This document shows, piece after piece, positions 37,509 through 49,591 of a stretch of 64,000 nt of DNA. The notes beneath the pieces were generated by a model. The model was given only the letters and a program-made list of their open reading frames with translations. It was not told the origin of the DNA and ran no database searches. Numbering within the stretch: position 1 is the stretch's first letter; every line of letters begins with the position of its first letter. Location: positions 2,392,754 through 2,456,753 of the forward strand of contig NC_063062.1 in the NCBI RefSeq assembly GCF_018812025.1, in the 5' to 3' direction. Both the position numbers and the translations under genes were made by a program. Origin of the DNA: Megalobrama amblycephala. Taxonomy: Eukaryota; Chordata; Actinopteri; Cypriniformes; Xenocyprididae.

Positions 37509-39317
37509 GTGACCTGATCCAGCAAAATGAGTCACAGTGACCCAAATTTCAAAATTGAGATTTTGGTATCAATGGAAAGATGAGACAATAAGCTTTAAAA
37601 TGATATCCTAGTCAAAGTCATACCTTGAATGGTTTTAAAGATATACCCATTTTAATTATGGTCGTCTGCCCTCTTTTTCAAATTGAAAACCTGAGAAAAT
37701 CGCTTTTAAAGTTTTTTGCCTGTTTTTTTGTTGATATCTTTCAAAATCCATTGCATTTAAAGGGATAAACTATTTATTTTACAGCTTAATTTGACCAAAG
37801 ACATTTTTATATATATATATATAAATGCTATTAAACCAGGCTGAAGCTCAAATTATTTTAAAGTATTTATTTGAATTAACCCTTTAAGTCAGACCTGAAG
37901 GCTTTTTTAGAGTTCCTTTTTTTTTTTTTTTTTTTTCTCTGAGCGACACACACAAAAGTAAAGACTCATAACTCCAAAACTCTAGCAAGGAGAGTCAAAA
38001 GGTAGGTATCATTTGATACAAAACATTTTAAATTTTAAGAAAATATAAATTACATTACATTTGGACATTTTCTTGCCGAGAAACAGCTGATAAAAGACAA
38101 AAAAAATATATAATTTTTTAAAAATAATTTTTCTTTTTTTATTTGACATGGAATAACTCAGGACCACAATAAGATCGCTAAAAAAAACTTTTTTGGTGAT
38201 GTTCTCCTATATGTGAGCTGCATCTGGTTCAAATTTCGTGGTGATATTATAAAGAATAGTTTGAAAAATTGTTGTTCATTTTTTCCGCCGCCAGGTGGCG
38301 ACAACGGGAGGTAAACTCCGGTTTAGAGGTGCTTCTCAGCACTCGTTAGGAGTTTTTCAAAATGGTTAGATGCATTAAAAAGATAAGATTCTAAGCTTTA
38401 AAATGATATCTATTTTGTGTTATTCCACGTTGGAAAACAAACATGGATGGGTCCGGGATCATTGGATACACACTGCATCCAGGAGAGATGATAGACATGT
38501 TTTTAGCCAAGTATGTTAAATCATTTCGTGAGTAATATCTTGTGATCAACGCAATATATTATATTGATTTTGGATTCATTTTAATCTTGAGAATCTGCTT
38601 TAAATATTGATGTGCGATTTTTATGATCTGTGCATTTTTCATGAAGTTATGAGCACGTGAGATACATACTTGTATTCAGTTAGCTGCTGTGCTATTTTTG
38701 TTGTAAACGCATATTTCTCAGACTCATTAGAGGGTGAAAATAACGCAACAGAAGCATGTTGGAGGCTTGATATGAAAGTTTAACGTCTTTGGTTTTGTAT
38801 GCAAAAAGAATTTTTGTGCTACCTATATGGATTCATTTTTTATTGGCTTTTAAAGAGAGACACGCAAATGGGAGTTTTATTTTATAAGGCGCGCTAGTCT
38901 GACAGGAGGATGGCTGGACCGATCGCGTGCCTGTCAGTCGAAACCGGGCTTCCCATTGTTAAAAATCAGCGTTTAGGTCAGCTTTTTGATTGGTTCTATA
39001 CAACGTGTAACACCATATTTGTAGAGCAGAGATAATGACGTTTCAGGGGATACTGGGAAATGCTCATAAGTGACGAGAGGAGTTGAGAAGTTCATTTCCA
39101 GCTAATTTAGTGAAACCATGTCAAATTTAATAGCCATTTAAATACCTTTACTCGATTATCTGGACTACGAAACTTTGGGAGATTATTTTTGAAAGTCTGT
39201 TCTTTGAAATTAGCTTAAAAAAAAAAAATCGATTTTTTCATTGCTTTTCCACATTATCGGCCCATATCTTAAAATAGAACGTTGCGACTTCCGACTCATT
39301 TCGCCAGATCGGGTCAC
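37509..39317. mobile_element. Non-autonomous DNA transposon in ERV1 leader
   Basis: The left end GTGACCTGATCCAGCAAAAT and right end (inverse) GTGACCCGATCTGGCGAAAT form a ~25-bp inverted repeat; the core ends are GTGACC/GGTCAC. ATAT lies on both sides (37505-37508, 39318-39321), a possible target duplication. 1.8 kb, without a recognisable transposase. Superfamily not assigned. Confidence 0.75.
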
Positions 39318-39518
39318 ATATTGTAAACAAACCGCACAGTGTTTCTAAGCTAACCTCTGTAGTTGTTTACATTGAAGTTCATATGCTAAAGCCTTTAGCC
39401 TCAAAGCTAAGCTATTTAACATTATTGTGTGAATGCAGTGTCTGTTTGAGCAACTATAAAGTGATTTAAACACTTCATCTTTATGTACACTTGTTGGTCT
39501 TTCCTTCTTATTTTCCCC

Positions 39519-40202
39519 TTAAAGGTCCCGTTCTTCGTGATCCCATGTTTCAAACTTTAGTTAGTGTGTAATGTTGTTGTTAGAGTATAAATAAAATCTG
39601 TAAAATTTTAAAGCTCAAAGTTCAATGCCAAGCGAGATATTTTATTTAACAGAAGTCGCCTACATCGAACGGCCAGTTTGGACTACATCCCTCTACTTCC
39701 TTCTTTAATGACGTCACTAAAAGAGTTTTTTGACTAACCTCCGCCCACAGGAATACACAAGAGTTGCGTTTGTAGAGTGTGTCTGTCGCCATGTCGTCTA
39801 AACGCTGTTATTTTCATCCCGCAGTCCAATCACCGGGTCTGATTCCGGCTCAAATTGATAGGGTAAAATTAAAGACATGTTTACAATAACACTGAGCGCA
39901 TGCATCTCCACGTTATGGTAAGAGGCGTGACCTTTCCGGGCAAGATGCGCTAAACTGCTGTCGAATCACAACACAGGAACCGCTGGCACAATCAGAACTC
40001 GTTACGTATTTCTGAAGGAGGGACTTCATAGAACAAGGAAGTCATCAGCCCGTTTTTATGACAGTGGAAACAGCGGTATACAGATAAGTAAATTATGTAA
40101 AAATTACTGTGTTTTTTTACACGCGAAACATGAACACATGTTATATTGCACACTATAAACACAATCAAAGCTTCAAAAAACCACGAAAAACGGGACCTTT
40201 AA
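39519..40202. mobile_element. TTAA-flanked MITE in ERV1 leader
   Basis: TTAAAGGTCCCGTTCTTCGT on the left is mirrored by ACGAAAAACGGGACCTTTAA on the right; TTAA edges at 39519-39522 and 40199-40202. 684 bp including both, non-coding. Confidence 0.85.
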
Positions 40203-40316
40203 CTTTCTCACTTATTACTTTACCTATATTTTACTTGAAAGGGAAAATATTGGTTTACAATTATTAATTGCTTTACCTGCATTTGACTTGGAAAAGAAAT
40301 AACGGTTTACAATTGT

Positions 40317-42314
40317 TGTGAACACCAGTCAAGATGGCATTCCAGGGACCAGTTTACGACAGGGCCCCTCTCTAACTGCTTGTGTGTAGGAAGATGTGCC
40401 ACACCGTGATTGGATCTTTGGTGAATGAACATTAATAAATATTCAGCAACATCAGATAAGATGTTGGGACAACTACCAGACACCCCTTCCAGAACAGGAA
40501 GGGGGACCTTCTGCACCCACCAAAACCAAGGAGAAGACTTCTCATTGGACGACACATTGACTCTAACCACCAAACTCATTCCTAAGGTTTAGGCAAGGAC
40601 TGCCATAAAAATTCCTTCAGGACCTCCTGGTTGGAGCAGCGGTGACTGAAATAAAGAAAGGCCACAGATATCTATCTAAATCCATTCATACCTATGTTTG
40701 GAGGCCTTAATTTGATCTAAACTGCATCACATCCACTCCATCTTCATGCAAAAGCACAGTTTATGTTAATGGTTACTGACTGCTAAACCAACAGGTCATG
40801 GGACAGACCTGGTAACAGATAAACAAATGCATGGACAATGATTTAACCATTTCATATCATGTTTGGTGTCTATCTGTTCCCTACGATGCCTTTAATAATT
40901 TGAAAGAGGTTTGGTAAAGAAATAATGCATGGGTAAAATGTTAAAGACACTATTTTAACACTGTACTTTACGCTATGCAAATGAGTTCCACACCAGGGTG
41001 GGCAACACCGGGGCTGCTTCAGATAACAGTAGCCAATCACACTCCAGGATCGGCAAAGCGCCACATTTCAATCTCCTCCTCATCAGAAAGGGATAAATAT
41101 GTCCCCCGGGTAGACACACCCTTGTTCTGCGTTTCCAGCTCGACGGGGAAGGAGACATTAACAGACACTCCATGTCCTGAGTTTCTGACCTGACGAGGAA
41201 AGAGACTACAAGACGGTTAAGGTGAAGCTTTTGCGAGCAAAACCTTTTACATTGCTTTCAGCTGCACTCTAGCTGCAAAAAGGGCCCCAGCATTGAGGGA
41301 CTTCATCTGACCCTTACAGCTCCTACAGCAGCGCAGCCTAGTCCGCAAAGGACCTCTGCATCGGCAGACATTGCTTGTACCACACGGCTCCTCAGTGACG
41401 CAGCCAGCCTGCAAAGGAACCTGTGAAGATTCATCTGACCCAGCTGCCCAGTCCATCCTAAAGGACCCTCTTGGCGCAACCGAAGTTCAGCATCCTCCAG
41501 CCCAACGTGGCACGACTACTGGATTGCAACTCTGCGCCCTCCCACTGCACGCAGCCTGCATTATCAGTGGAAGACATCTCCGCTACCGGACTGATCACCC
41601 GACTGTGGAACGTAAATATAGACTTACCAAACCTCTTTTCTAGAGACCTTGGCATTAGTTTATACATGCAGCATATGTTTTTCTAACCTGTTTAGATAAC
41701 AGTTATTTGAGGTCAGTTTGTTACAAATAATAGGGATATTATTTGTTGAATGATAAATAAGCAGTTATTTATCACCATTTTACCAGAGCCATTAGGTGGC
41801 TCCCATAAGCATTCCCATACGATTCTCTTCCATTCTACATTCAGTTCAACAGCATTGCATTTATCCATTCTGTGTTCACTTCATTTATTTGTTTCTTTGA
41901 TTTAATTCAGTATTCTCCTTTGATTATTATTTTACTATCTTTTAGAAGTGCATATTCATTATTTCATTATTAAGTGTTGTGGTATTTACTCTTGCATGTC
42001 TATTGTTAATAAATTTCATTGATTTTATTATAACTGTGTCTTCCTTGTGTTGATGACCAAAGACTCTACTAGTTGACCGGACTCTCACAAATCCTTCAGA
42101 TAAATCAGTTGACCGACTCCCTCCATTTTATATTAATTCTGAATTACTGAACAGCTCTTTTGGAGTGTTCTTAAATTGTTAAGATAGTATTCTTAACTGG
42201 TGCCCCGTATTACAAAAGGAGGGAGGGGTCATCTGATACACTCATAACCACGCCTTAAGTGACACATGATCAAAAATCACTACGTCACAGGTGAATGGAG
42301 TAAAAATCACTACA
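40317..42314 (+). mobile_element. Solo LTR (or collapsed LTR element), 1998 bp, TSD TTGT
   Basis: Begins TGTGAACACC and ends ATCACTACA, flanked by TTGT at 40313-40316 and 42315-42318. AATAAA in TTAATAAATTTC (about 42007) indicates + orientation. Near the right end, TGGTGCCCCGTATTAC is followed directly by AAAAGGAGGGAGGGG, which resemble a primer-binding site and a polypurine tract side by side; this may be a collapsed internal region. No coding. Confidence 0.65.
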
Positions 42315-42889
42315 TTGTGGTGCCCCGTGTGAGGCCAGCTAAGATTGAAATTGAGTCTTTGATTTATCAACACAACAAATTCACTTAAAAGGTTGCAAGA
42401 GTAATTACTTTAACGGGAAGCTAAAATTCTCAGTTTGGTCAGTTACCGTTTGCTTAGCAGGTGGTCCCTCCCAAGCCTGATTCATAGTTTCCTCACTTAG
42501 CTCTGTAGTGCTATTTATGAATGGGATTTGTTGCAGTTGAATTGTTTGCAGTAAATAGAATTGTTGTTTGAGCTTTGGACCATTGTACAGTGGCATACTT
42601 CTGGTAAAGCGTTTCCTCATTCAGGAAACTATAGTGTTAGCAGAGGTTGTAATCACTAATTATAACTAATTGCTACTACTAAGCATAGCAAAGGGCTCAG
42701 ATACCTTGTAAGTCTATCAAAAAGTTCTGTGTGAACTTAGATAAGTGTCAGATAAGGGCAGTTCCCTCTGACCACTCATAGCCAAGGGCTAAAATCCTCA
42801 TCACTAGTCAGTGTGAGACAGTGTCCCAGTGACACCAATCTATCAACACTTTTGTGTTAAGTACTGAGATTAGCTAGTCGCTAGGTGCA

Positions 42890-45010
42890 GTGCAGTATCT
42901 GTCAAAAATTGCAGAATTAACTCTACCTGAACAGCTGGTTGTAGACCTGACCAGTGCTGTGAATCCAGGTTACATAGAGACAATTAAGGGCTTAAATTAT
43001 GATGAAATCAGCCTCAAAACAACACAGCTAACAGCTGAAGCAGCAGGCCAGGCCTTAAAGGGTGCCTCGCTAATCAAACTCCTCTCTAGCTTAGCACTAA
43101 ATTGGGCTGCTCAGTTAACCCAAGCAATAGACAGAGTATCCCTTGCTAATGGACAGATAAAAGATAGGGATATGACGATCCAACGGCTAAAGAGTGAGCT
43201 GGCTGATCTGCGTCATGCAAATGACCATTTGAAGGTTGAAGCCAATAGGTTGTCTGCAGAGAAAGAAGACTTGCAGTATATTACAGACAGCCAAGGAGCA
43301 GAAATCAATAGGCTAAAAGATGAAAATCTAGACCTAGAAACTGAGCTTGAACAGCTCAGGAAAGAACACTCAAGTTCAGTCACTGTACCCAGTAGCCAGG
43401 ATACAGCCGCTCTGCAAACAGAGCTTGCTCAGGCTCAAAATGATTTGTCGGCACAGGCAGACAAATTAAGGATAGTGAGTATCAGTGAGAAGCAGGCCAA
43501 AGATGACTTAAAGTCAGCCTTGTCTAAAATTTCTAGTTTGAAAATGGACTTAGAAATGGAACATAAACTGTGTATTGATGCCCGCGAGCAGTCAGAGTTG
43601 TTTAAACGACAACTGTACGATTCAAAACAGGCTCAGGTCCAACTCAGGGAGGACTTGGCTAGGGCAGACAATAAATTATTGGAAGTACAAAACAGTCATG
43701 ATAAAATTGCTTCCAGAGCCCGAGAGTGGGCAGATAAAGCTGATATGGCAGAGCAGAGGCTAGAGGAAATAGGGAAGAGAATGGAGCAGTTAGACATAAA
43801 TATGGACACACCCCATGAACCTGAACCACCAAGTGTGCGCTTCAGCTCATTTGGCCCACAGGTGAAAGATTCCCTACTTGATAGCCCCTCACAGAGACAG
43901 CGCTATCAGACCCATGGTGATGCAGTAGCTGCCAGTGGCCCAACCCCCACTGCTAGTCCCAGCCATCCTTATGGAGTAGATTCTGATTCACCTGTGTGGG
44001 GAAAAACTAGTCGCTCCATCCCGAATTACCATAGTATAGCACAGTCCAGAGACAGTAGGCTGCGTCATCTTAGGGAATTAGCACGTGACATTGAAGTGTT
44101 TAATCCTGACACCCCTGGTAGTAACATAGAGTTGTACCTTAAGGATGTAAACTATGCATTGTCATACATCCCTGAGGCCACTATGGCAGATAAGCTACTC
44201 CTTCTGAGGAAAACAACCGTGCGAACTGTCCATGGTTTCATGGAGAGACAAAGTCCTTCCATTGCTGGTAATTACAATGAACTGTGTAGGGCCTTGAGAG
44301 CAGAATACACAATATATCAAAACCCGTCGGTCTCCAGGCTTTCTGCCTTGCAAACCAAGCAAAATCGCTACGAATCACCCAGAGAATATTATGAACGCTT
44401 ACGCAGAGTGTATTTTGCTGGTGCTGATTCTCCTAGGGCAGAAGAGGATGTGATGTTTAAAAGTCTGTTTGTGAGTAATTTGCATCCAACAATTAGGAAG
44501 TCTCTTTCACTGCTGGTAGATGTTGACCACATGACTGCAGCAGAGTTAAGACAGCTGGCAATGCGAGCCTGGGAGAGTGAGAAGTTACACCCAGACAAGA
44601 AGGACAGGGACCCAGGCACTCATGTGTTTGAACTCCGACATGACAGGGAACCTCCCCTTGAACTAGAAGGTTCAGAGCTTCCCCAAAGCGGACCAGCTCG
44701 TCCTAGTCGCCCCTCACAGCCAAAGTCCAGTGAGTTCCAACAGGACACGCAGGGCCATAAATCCTCAAGAAATGGAGGATACAAGAGTGGCAGACATACA
44801 CACAGAGAGGATAGGCACAGGAGGTTCAGAGATAGATCAAATGACAGTCACAAACAGAGCAGTCAGAAGAAAAAGGAGTCCAAAGGGACTGAAGGAAGGG
44901 ATCGTGATAATTTGAAGCAAATTCAGAAAATACTTGCGAAAGCTCTCAAAGACCTTAAGTCAGAGGAGCACACATCCCCAGAAGAGAAAGACCCTCCTTC
45001 AAAGCAATGA
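42890..45010 (+). pseudogene. gag: ERV1 gag
   Basis: An open frame of 706 codons ends with TGA at 45008-45010. It starts at GTG directly after an in-frame TAG, and no ATG is present near the expected N-terminus, so initiation looks lost. Order: N-terminal helical region, long coiled coil (about residues 85-300), Pro/Ser-rich linker, a capsid-like helical domain (about 395-585; aligns with ERV2 Gag around RELARDIEVFNPDTPGS), and an Arg/Lys/Ser-rich tail without CCHC knuckles. Gag assembles the particle and packages RNA. pol follows in the same frame after TGA CTAG. Confidence 0.85.
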
Positions 45011-45014
45011 CTAG
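45008..45014 (+). promoter_or_regulatory. ERV1 gag-pol stop with readthrough context TGACTAG
   Basis: gag ends TGA and is followed immediately by CTAG, then an open frame in the same phase into protease. UGA-CUAG is the best-known leaky stop context in vertebrates and is used by some RNA viruses. ERV2 has the same seven bases at the same place. Confidence 0.7.
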
Positions 45015-45348
45015 GCCGGCACCCCTCCCCTCCCCCACCTAAAGTGTATTTGATAGGGTGGGGGGAAGAACCGGGGGAAGGGGGAACCATGCAACAGATT
45101 GTAAGGCCTAACCAATCAGATGTCAGTAGACCAAATCTCAGTCTCTGTCAGTTCCTTGGTGACTTGACGCAGAGAGGTAGAGCCAGAAGGATTTACATTT
45201 CTGTGTCCATTGAAGGTGTATTAACATGTGACGCACTGCTAGACACTGGCTCAGAAATCTCTTTGGTGTCACCTGGGTTGTTTAAAAAACTCACCCAAGT
45301 AACTAACTCACTTGGTAAGTGGCTCAAGATTGAGAGTTGTCAGATCAA
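45011..45348 (+). pseudogene. pol: ERV1 protease, 5' part of pol, cut by ERV2
   Basis: In frame with gag past its stop. A Pro-rich start leads to FLGDLTQRGRARRIYISVSI and the aspartic protease active site LLDTGSEISL. The frame is interrupted at 45348/45349 by the nested ERV2; the target duplication TCAA is 45345-45348. Pol resumes in phase at 60579. Retroviral protease matures Gag and Pol. Confidence 0.85.
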
Positions 45349-47147
45349 TGTAAGGACTTAGCCTATTTATTAGCTCAATTTAATTGTTACAGGGAATAAG
45401 AATTGAATCAACTGTAAATGATTCACTGTAAATGATTCAGAATTAATATTTAACACTTCATCAATTATTCGTCCAGCGAAAATTGAGGTTAGAGTATTTT
45501 ACCAATTCTGGATAAAATATTATTCTGCGGCCAACAGTAACAATATTTTATTATGATTATTGTTATTATTGTAATTATTATATTATAAGCAAGAGGTAAC
45601 TTGATCTTTGAGTTTAAGACAGTAATTTGATACACAGCACAAGAAACTCGTATATGTGAAAATCAAAACAAGATTTATTGACTACTTCTAATGATTACAG
45701 GAAACTAAGGCTAAACACACACACACACACACACACATACATACATGCACACACATTCGCGGAGTTGATGAGTTATGAAAAGTCCCAAGTTCAGTGCTAA
45801 CTTAACTCATAACCTGAGGAAAATCACAAAAGCAGAGCTTTGGCTTGATTCTTTAGGTTTAAAGGAGTTTCACCAGTTTCCAGCAAGAGAGAGAGAAGTT
45901 TGCTTGTACCTGCGTTTACTGTGACAGCTGAGGTACACAGCGGAGGTGTACAGCGGAATCCTGTTCTGGATTGGCTGTCTTTCAGGTGACGTCTTCTCGG
46001 GAAAGCCCTGTGGGTTGCGCGGAAGCTTTGAAGGATGCTGCTGGCTGAGCGTCTGGCTTGAGCGGCTCTCTTCTTGGGAGACTTTGGTCAGATATTTCAC
46101 GAAGTGTTTTGGAGTCTGGATGTGACGGCTGTTGAATGATCAGCGGCGCGGCTCGTGGTTGAAGTCGGGTGTTCGATGGAAAATCAGCCCCGGTCAATCA
46201 GTTATCAATGACCCATGCGACTTTTCCGCCGTGGTCAAAGTAGCGGTGCTTCAGTCCGGCTTCTGACCGATTTCGAGCGATTTCTGACCGACTTCGGACT
46301 GACTTCGGACTTCCAGCTTCTGACATTAGCTTGTTCGGACAGCATAGTTTTAAGGGAGCGATCCTCCAATGAGACGTTGCTACGGAGATTAGACACGCCT
46401 CGTCTATTGTCTATTGATCACATCGCGTGATATCTGCAGAACATTCTCCTGTTTTATTAACAACTTTATAAAGTTTCTTAATATTTTCCTGATACTGAAT
46501 TTCAATGTTTCATTCACACAGAATTACACAGAATTATAAATTCTGCATTTAGAACTCAAACATGACACACTTCTTACACACATATTACTAGACTGACCTA
46601 ATTAAAACAATGATTACAATAATGCATTTGAAGAAAACCCACATATTGAATACATTGAATAGACATGTTAGTAATTACATCATGGCATGTATTATTCTGT
46701 ATATAGTTAATACTTTAAGTAATCGACAATTGTCCCTTTTGAGATTCAAGATTGAGTCCTTAAGCATAGTTTAAACTTTGACCGGAGTCACGAGTGACCG
46801 GGTCACGATGGACGGTCAACACAAGGGAGGTATTGATAGGACAGATTCGTCTTTAAATCCGTTGATGGGTATTTTCCTGTTCCGTCCGATAATACAAGAG
46901 GGTTTTGTGAAAGAATCAATAGATTTAATGTGATCAAATCCACGTGATGGGTTCTGATTAGTTTATTGCTGATGAGCTAAGAAGTCCTTTAGACAGAGTC
47001 CTTTGTTAAAAGAAGTCACGTCATCACTTCTGTTAAGGCTAGGCGTTTCCTGTCAGGAAATGGATCTTTTGGACCAAATGAAGCTTTGTTCAATCATGTT
47101 GTTCATTGATAAAGTCATTGGTAAGTTCTGTCGAGCAATGCCCTACA
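45349..47147 (-). repeat. ERV2 3' LTR (1799 bp)
   Basis: On its strand it begins TGTAGGGCATTGC and ends CTAAGTCCTTACA. TTTATT at 45674-45679 reads AATAAA on -, giving a poly(A) signal about 330 bp before the LTR end. A (CA)n tract lies at 45716-45735. Confidence 0.95.
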
Positions 47148-47148
47148 G

Positions 47149-47158
47149 TCCCCCTTTT
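47149..47158 (-). promoter_or_regulatory. ERV2 polypurine tract
   Basis: On - reads CAAAAGGGGGA, one base before the 3' LTR start TGTAGGG. This is the standard place for plus-strand DNA priming. Confidence 0.85.
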
Positions 47159-47368
47159 GCTTGGCGAGGTTCCTGGTGCGAACGTCGGCAGGCACTGGAA
47201 CAAGAGGCAGAGAGAGAACAGACACACACAAGACACAAACAACATCTCCATCACTGACTGAATTCTGGGGAAGGACTTGGGTATCTTGGAATAAACGGGT
47301 TCGGAACACTTCAGCTAACGTAGGGTCGTACTGTTTAAGATCAGTTGTAATTGGTGGTTTCGACTAAT

Positions 47369-49150
47369 CTAATTGTCAGTGGTTCGACGAGGAGGTAGAG
47401 GCGTAATTTCAATCAGGTTGGTTGAGTTCTCGCGTTCAGGTTCTTGGTCAGTTCTATCACGTCGGAAAATGCGCGGGACGCCTGACGTGCATCTATCGAA
47501 AGATTCTTGCACGGCGTTCATTCGCTTGTGCAGGATGAAGGCCAGTGTCAAGGTCACAATATATCCTACAACAGTAGAGATGCAAAGTGCTGTGTCAGCA
47601 GCAGACCAAGACCGAATGAATGACACGCCAGCGGGCGGAAGGCGAGCTATAGCTTCTAAGGCTGTATCAACAGGAGTCAGATCAATAAGTTGTGTTCCTT
47701 CCTCCCTGATCCTTTCTTCCAATTCCGGATCGAGGACGAAGAAATGCTGTTTGAAGAACGGTGAGATTTCAAGTTCCGCCTGGTACTCATCGTCGCCAAG
47801 GTGATACAATGCAAGATCGTCTATGTGGAGGATCGAGCCCTTAGGGACACTGATCCAGAGGGTTTGGTTAGGCAGAATGATGCGCGTGGCAGTATCGTGT
47901 TGATCATAGGTAAGGGTAGCGGTACGTGCAGGGGTGTTGACTAACCATCGGTTTCCTATGATTTCGGCTTGCGTTGCCTCGACTTGAGACCATGGTGTAG
48001 CTTCAGCGGGGCAGCTAGTGTCGGGTCTAATTGATTCTAGGCCGCAGATGCCCTCGGTATTGTCGCGGACGAATGGTTTACTTGGGCAAAGGTAATGAAT
48101 GTCTTTAGTGAGCGTACACATTTTTAGGTTTGGGGCTAGATACAACTGTTCGTTGTTATCATGGTACGCCACGACCTCAGGGGTGTGTATTTTTACATAG
48201 GTGTTCCCTTGCCAAAATCCGACGTTAACAACGTCTTTGAGCCGGTAAATATTGTTTGAGTCGATAATGGGCAAACTGAGGAGGAAGGCCAAGTCGCCGG
48301 TTTCTGGGCTTACATATAGGGGAATAGCGCTACCCAGGGAAAAAGTGAGATGGGTTTGCACAGGGTTAACAGGGCCCGGAGTGGCCGAGGCTAGAATGTT
48401 TTGGACCAAGCTAAGGGGTATCAAATAGTAGGGGATCCTCCCCATGGCTAAGTTATCGATTGAGGAACTTATTTCCCTTAGCATATCGGTCATGAGTGTA
48501 GTTAGGAGTTGTATTTGGGCTAAATCGCATTGCACGACCGAAAATAGGGTGTTGATGGATTTTATCGTTTGATTGAGAAGGGTGCTATGGGTGTTTAAGA
48601 TTGTGATAGTCCCGTTCAAGGATTTCCTGAAGGTTTGCAAGGCCTGGCTCTGCACTGAGAGCTGTTGTCGTATTACAGGCATTTCGGCCTGTATTTCGCC
48701 CACGTGCCGTCTAACGGTGGCCAAATTTACAGCATTAGCAGTGCTCACGCCAATGTTAAACAGAGTTCCTACAGCCGCCGCAGCCCCAAGTAGGGTGCCC
48801 AAAAATCGTTTGGGACGCCGGTTGTACCCGCTTAAATCAGCCTGGGTTACAGTCATTTTCTGCAGTTGTTGCAGCATGTGGTTCACATCTGCCTGGGCAT
48901 GGCCAAGGATCTCCCTAGTCCAACGGCTTCCGGCCCAGGTGGTTTGAGCGGCTGTGGGGGTGTAGTGAGCTCTGACAACATCACGGGGGTTGAGTCTGAC
49001 ATAAACCCTTTGAGTGTAGGTTTTGCAGTTCGTTATCAATAACCCCGGTTGTTCACGGAGTACTATCCCTGACGCTGGTCCAGGTGACGCAACTTCTGGC
49101 TGGGGCATGACCCCAAGTATGCAGAGACACAAGGCAGCGAATTTGAGCAT
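47369..49150 (-). CDS. env: ERV2 envelope glycoprotein, class I fusion-protein-like
   Basis: ATG at 49150, four bases after a strong splice acceptor (CTCTATTACCAG|GGAG), gives 593 residues. Residues 1-22 are a signal peptide (LKFAALCLCILGVM). A short ectodomain leads to a furin-type site RRPKR (111-115), followed at once by a hydrophobic, Gly/Ala-rich fusion peptide (FLGTLLGAAAAVGTLFNIG). A long helical region and a large C-terminal ectodomain with N-glycosylation sites (NGT, NQT) follow. The membrane anchor is about 520-540 (CISTVVGYIVTLTLAFIL), with a ~50-residue tail. Subunit proportions (short N-part, long fusion part) differ from typical retroviral Env and resemble F-type fusion proteins. 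No CX6CC motif seen. No disruption. Confidence 0.85.
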   Translation of the reverse strand: MLKFAALCLCILGVMPQPEVASPGPASGIVLREQPGLLITNCKTYTQRVYVRLNPRDVVRAHYTPTAAQTTWAGSRWTREILGHAQADVNHMLQQLQKMTVTQADLSGYNRRPKRFLGTLLGAAAAVGTLFNIGVSTANAVNLATVRRHVGEIQAEMPVIRQQLSVQSQALQTFRKSLNGTITILNTHSTLLNQTIKSINTLFSVVQCDLAQIQLLTTLMTDMLREISSSIDNLAMGRIPYYLIPLSLVQNILASATPGPVNPVQTHLTFSLGSAIPLYVSPETGDLAFLLSLPIIDSNNIYRLKDVVNVGFWQGNTYVKIHTPEVVAYHDNNEQLYLAPNLKMCTLTKDIHYLCPSKPFVRDNTEGICGLESIRPDTSCPAEATPWSQVEATQAEIIGNRWLVNTPARTATLTYDQHDTATRIILPNQTLWISVPKGSILHIDDLALYHLGDDEYQAELEISPFFKQHFFVLDPELEERIREEGTQLIDLTPVDTALEAIARLPPAGVSFIRSWSAADTALCISTVVGYIVTLTLAFILHKRMNAVQESFDRCTSGVPRIFRRDRTDQEPERENSTNLIEITPLPPRRTTDN

Positions 49151-49591
49151 CTCCCTGGTAATAGAGCAGAGAAGAGGAACAATTAGCACCGAAGATCATG
49201 ATTTGGTAGGCTCACCTTCATTAGTTGGCAACGGGTTTTACGACAAACTCTAACGCTTTTGGTGAAGAGTAGTCAATCCTATTTTGGGATCTGAATCAGT
49301 TACGGGATTTTCCTGATGAGGGGAAGAGGGCAATGATAGTGAAAGAGGAGAAAGAAAGCATGAGGAGAGAGACAAGAAAACACAAAGAGACACAAGGACA
49401 CTGAGTTTACGAGAGCAAAGTGAGTGTCACATGTGTGAGGCAACTCCTTTCTACTAGAGGTTGTCACTAGCAGTGCTGTGGAGGAGCGTGTGTAAGTGTT
49501 GTGTAAAACAAAACCAGAAAAATAAAAGCAAAACTTTCCCTAAAATGACAAGTCATTAGTGTGGTGTAGAGTATGGGATTGTCGGTCTGTG
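49151..49591 (-). other. ERV2 pol-env spacer with env splice acceptor
   Basis: The pol stop (49592) and env ATG (49150) are about 440 bp apart, whereas many retroviruses overlap them. The right half is purine-rich on + (GAAAGAGGAG, GAGACAAG). The acceptor at 49155/49154 follows a pyrimidine tract on - (TCCTCTTCTCTGCTCTATT). Confidence 0.6.

Larger units (their letters stand above)
36533..42889 (+). other. ERV1 5' leader, split by two DNA transposons and a solo LTR
   Basis: After removing 37509-39317, 39523-40198 and 40317-42314, about 1.9 kb of non-coding leader remains. It aligns by eye with the ERV2 leader on the opposite strand: GTGTTCC...CTTGTTCATAGCTAT, GCGTGTTCCA, TGTAAACAAA. A likely splice donor AAG|GTAAGA is at 36728, matched in position by one in ERV2. 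No long open frame is supported. Confidence 0.55.

Noticed and set aside
41371..41686. Two overlapping 70-90-codon frames on + inside the solo LTR
   Set aside because: They overlap each other in different frames and match no family; LTR sequence explains them.
42315..42340. TGGTGCCCCGTGTGAGG as the ERV1 primer-binding site
   Set aside because: The preceding LTR edge belongs to a solo LTR with its own TTGT target duplication. The ERV1 leader already starts at 36511 with a tRNA-Ala site, and its sequence runs on both sides of the solo LTR.
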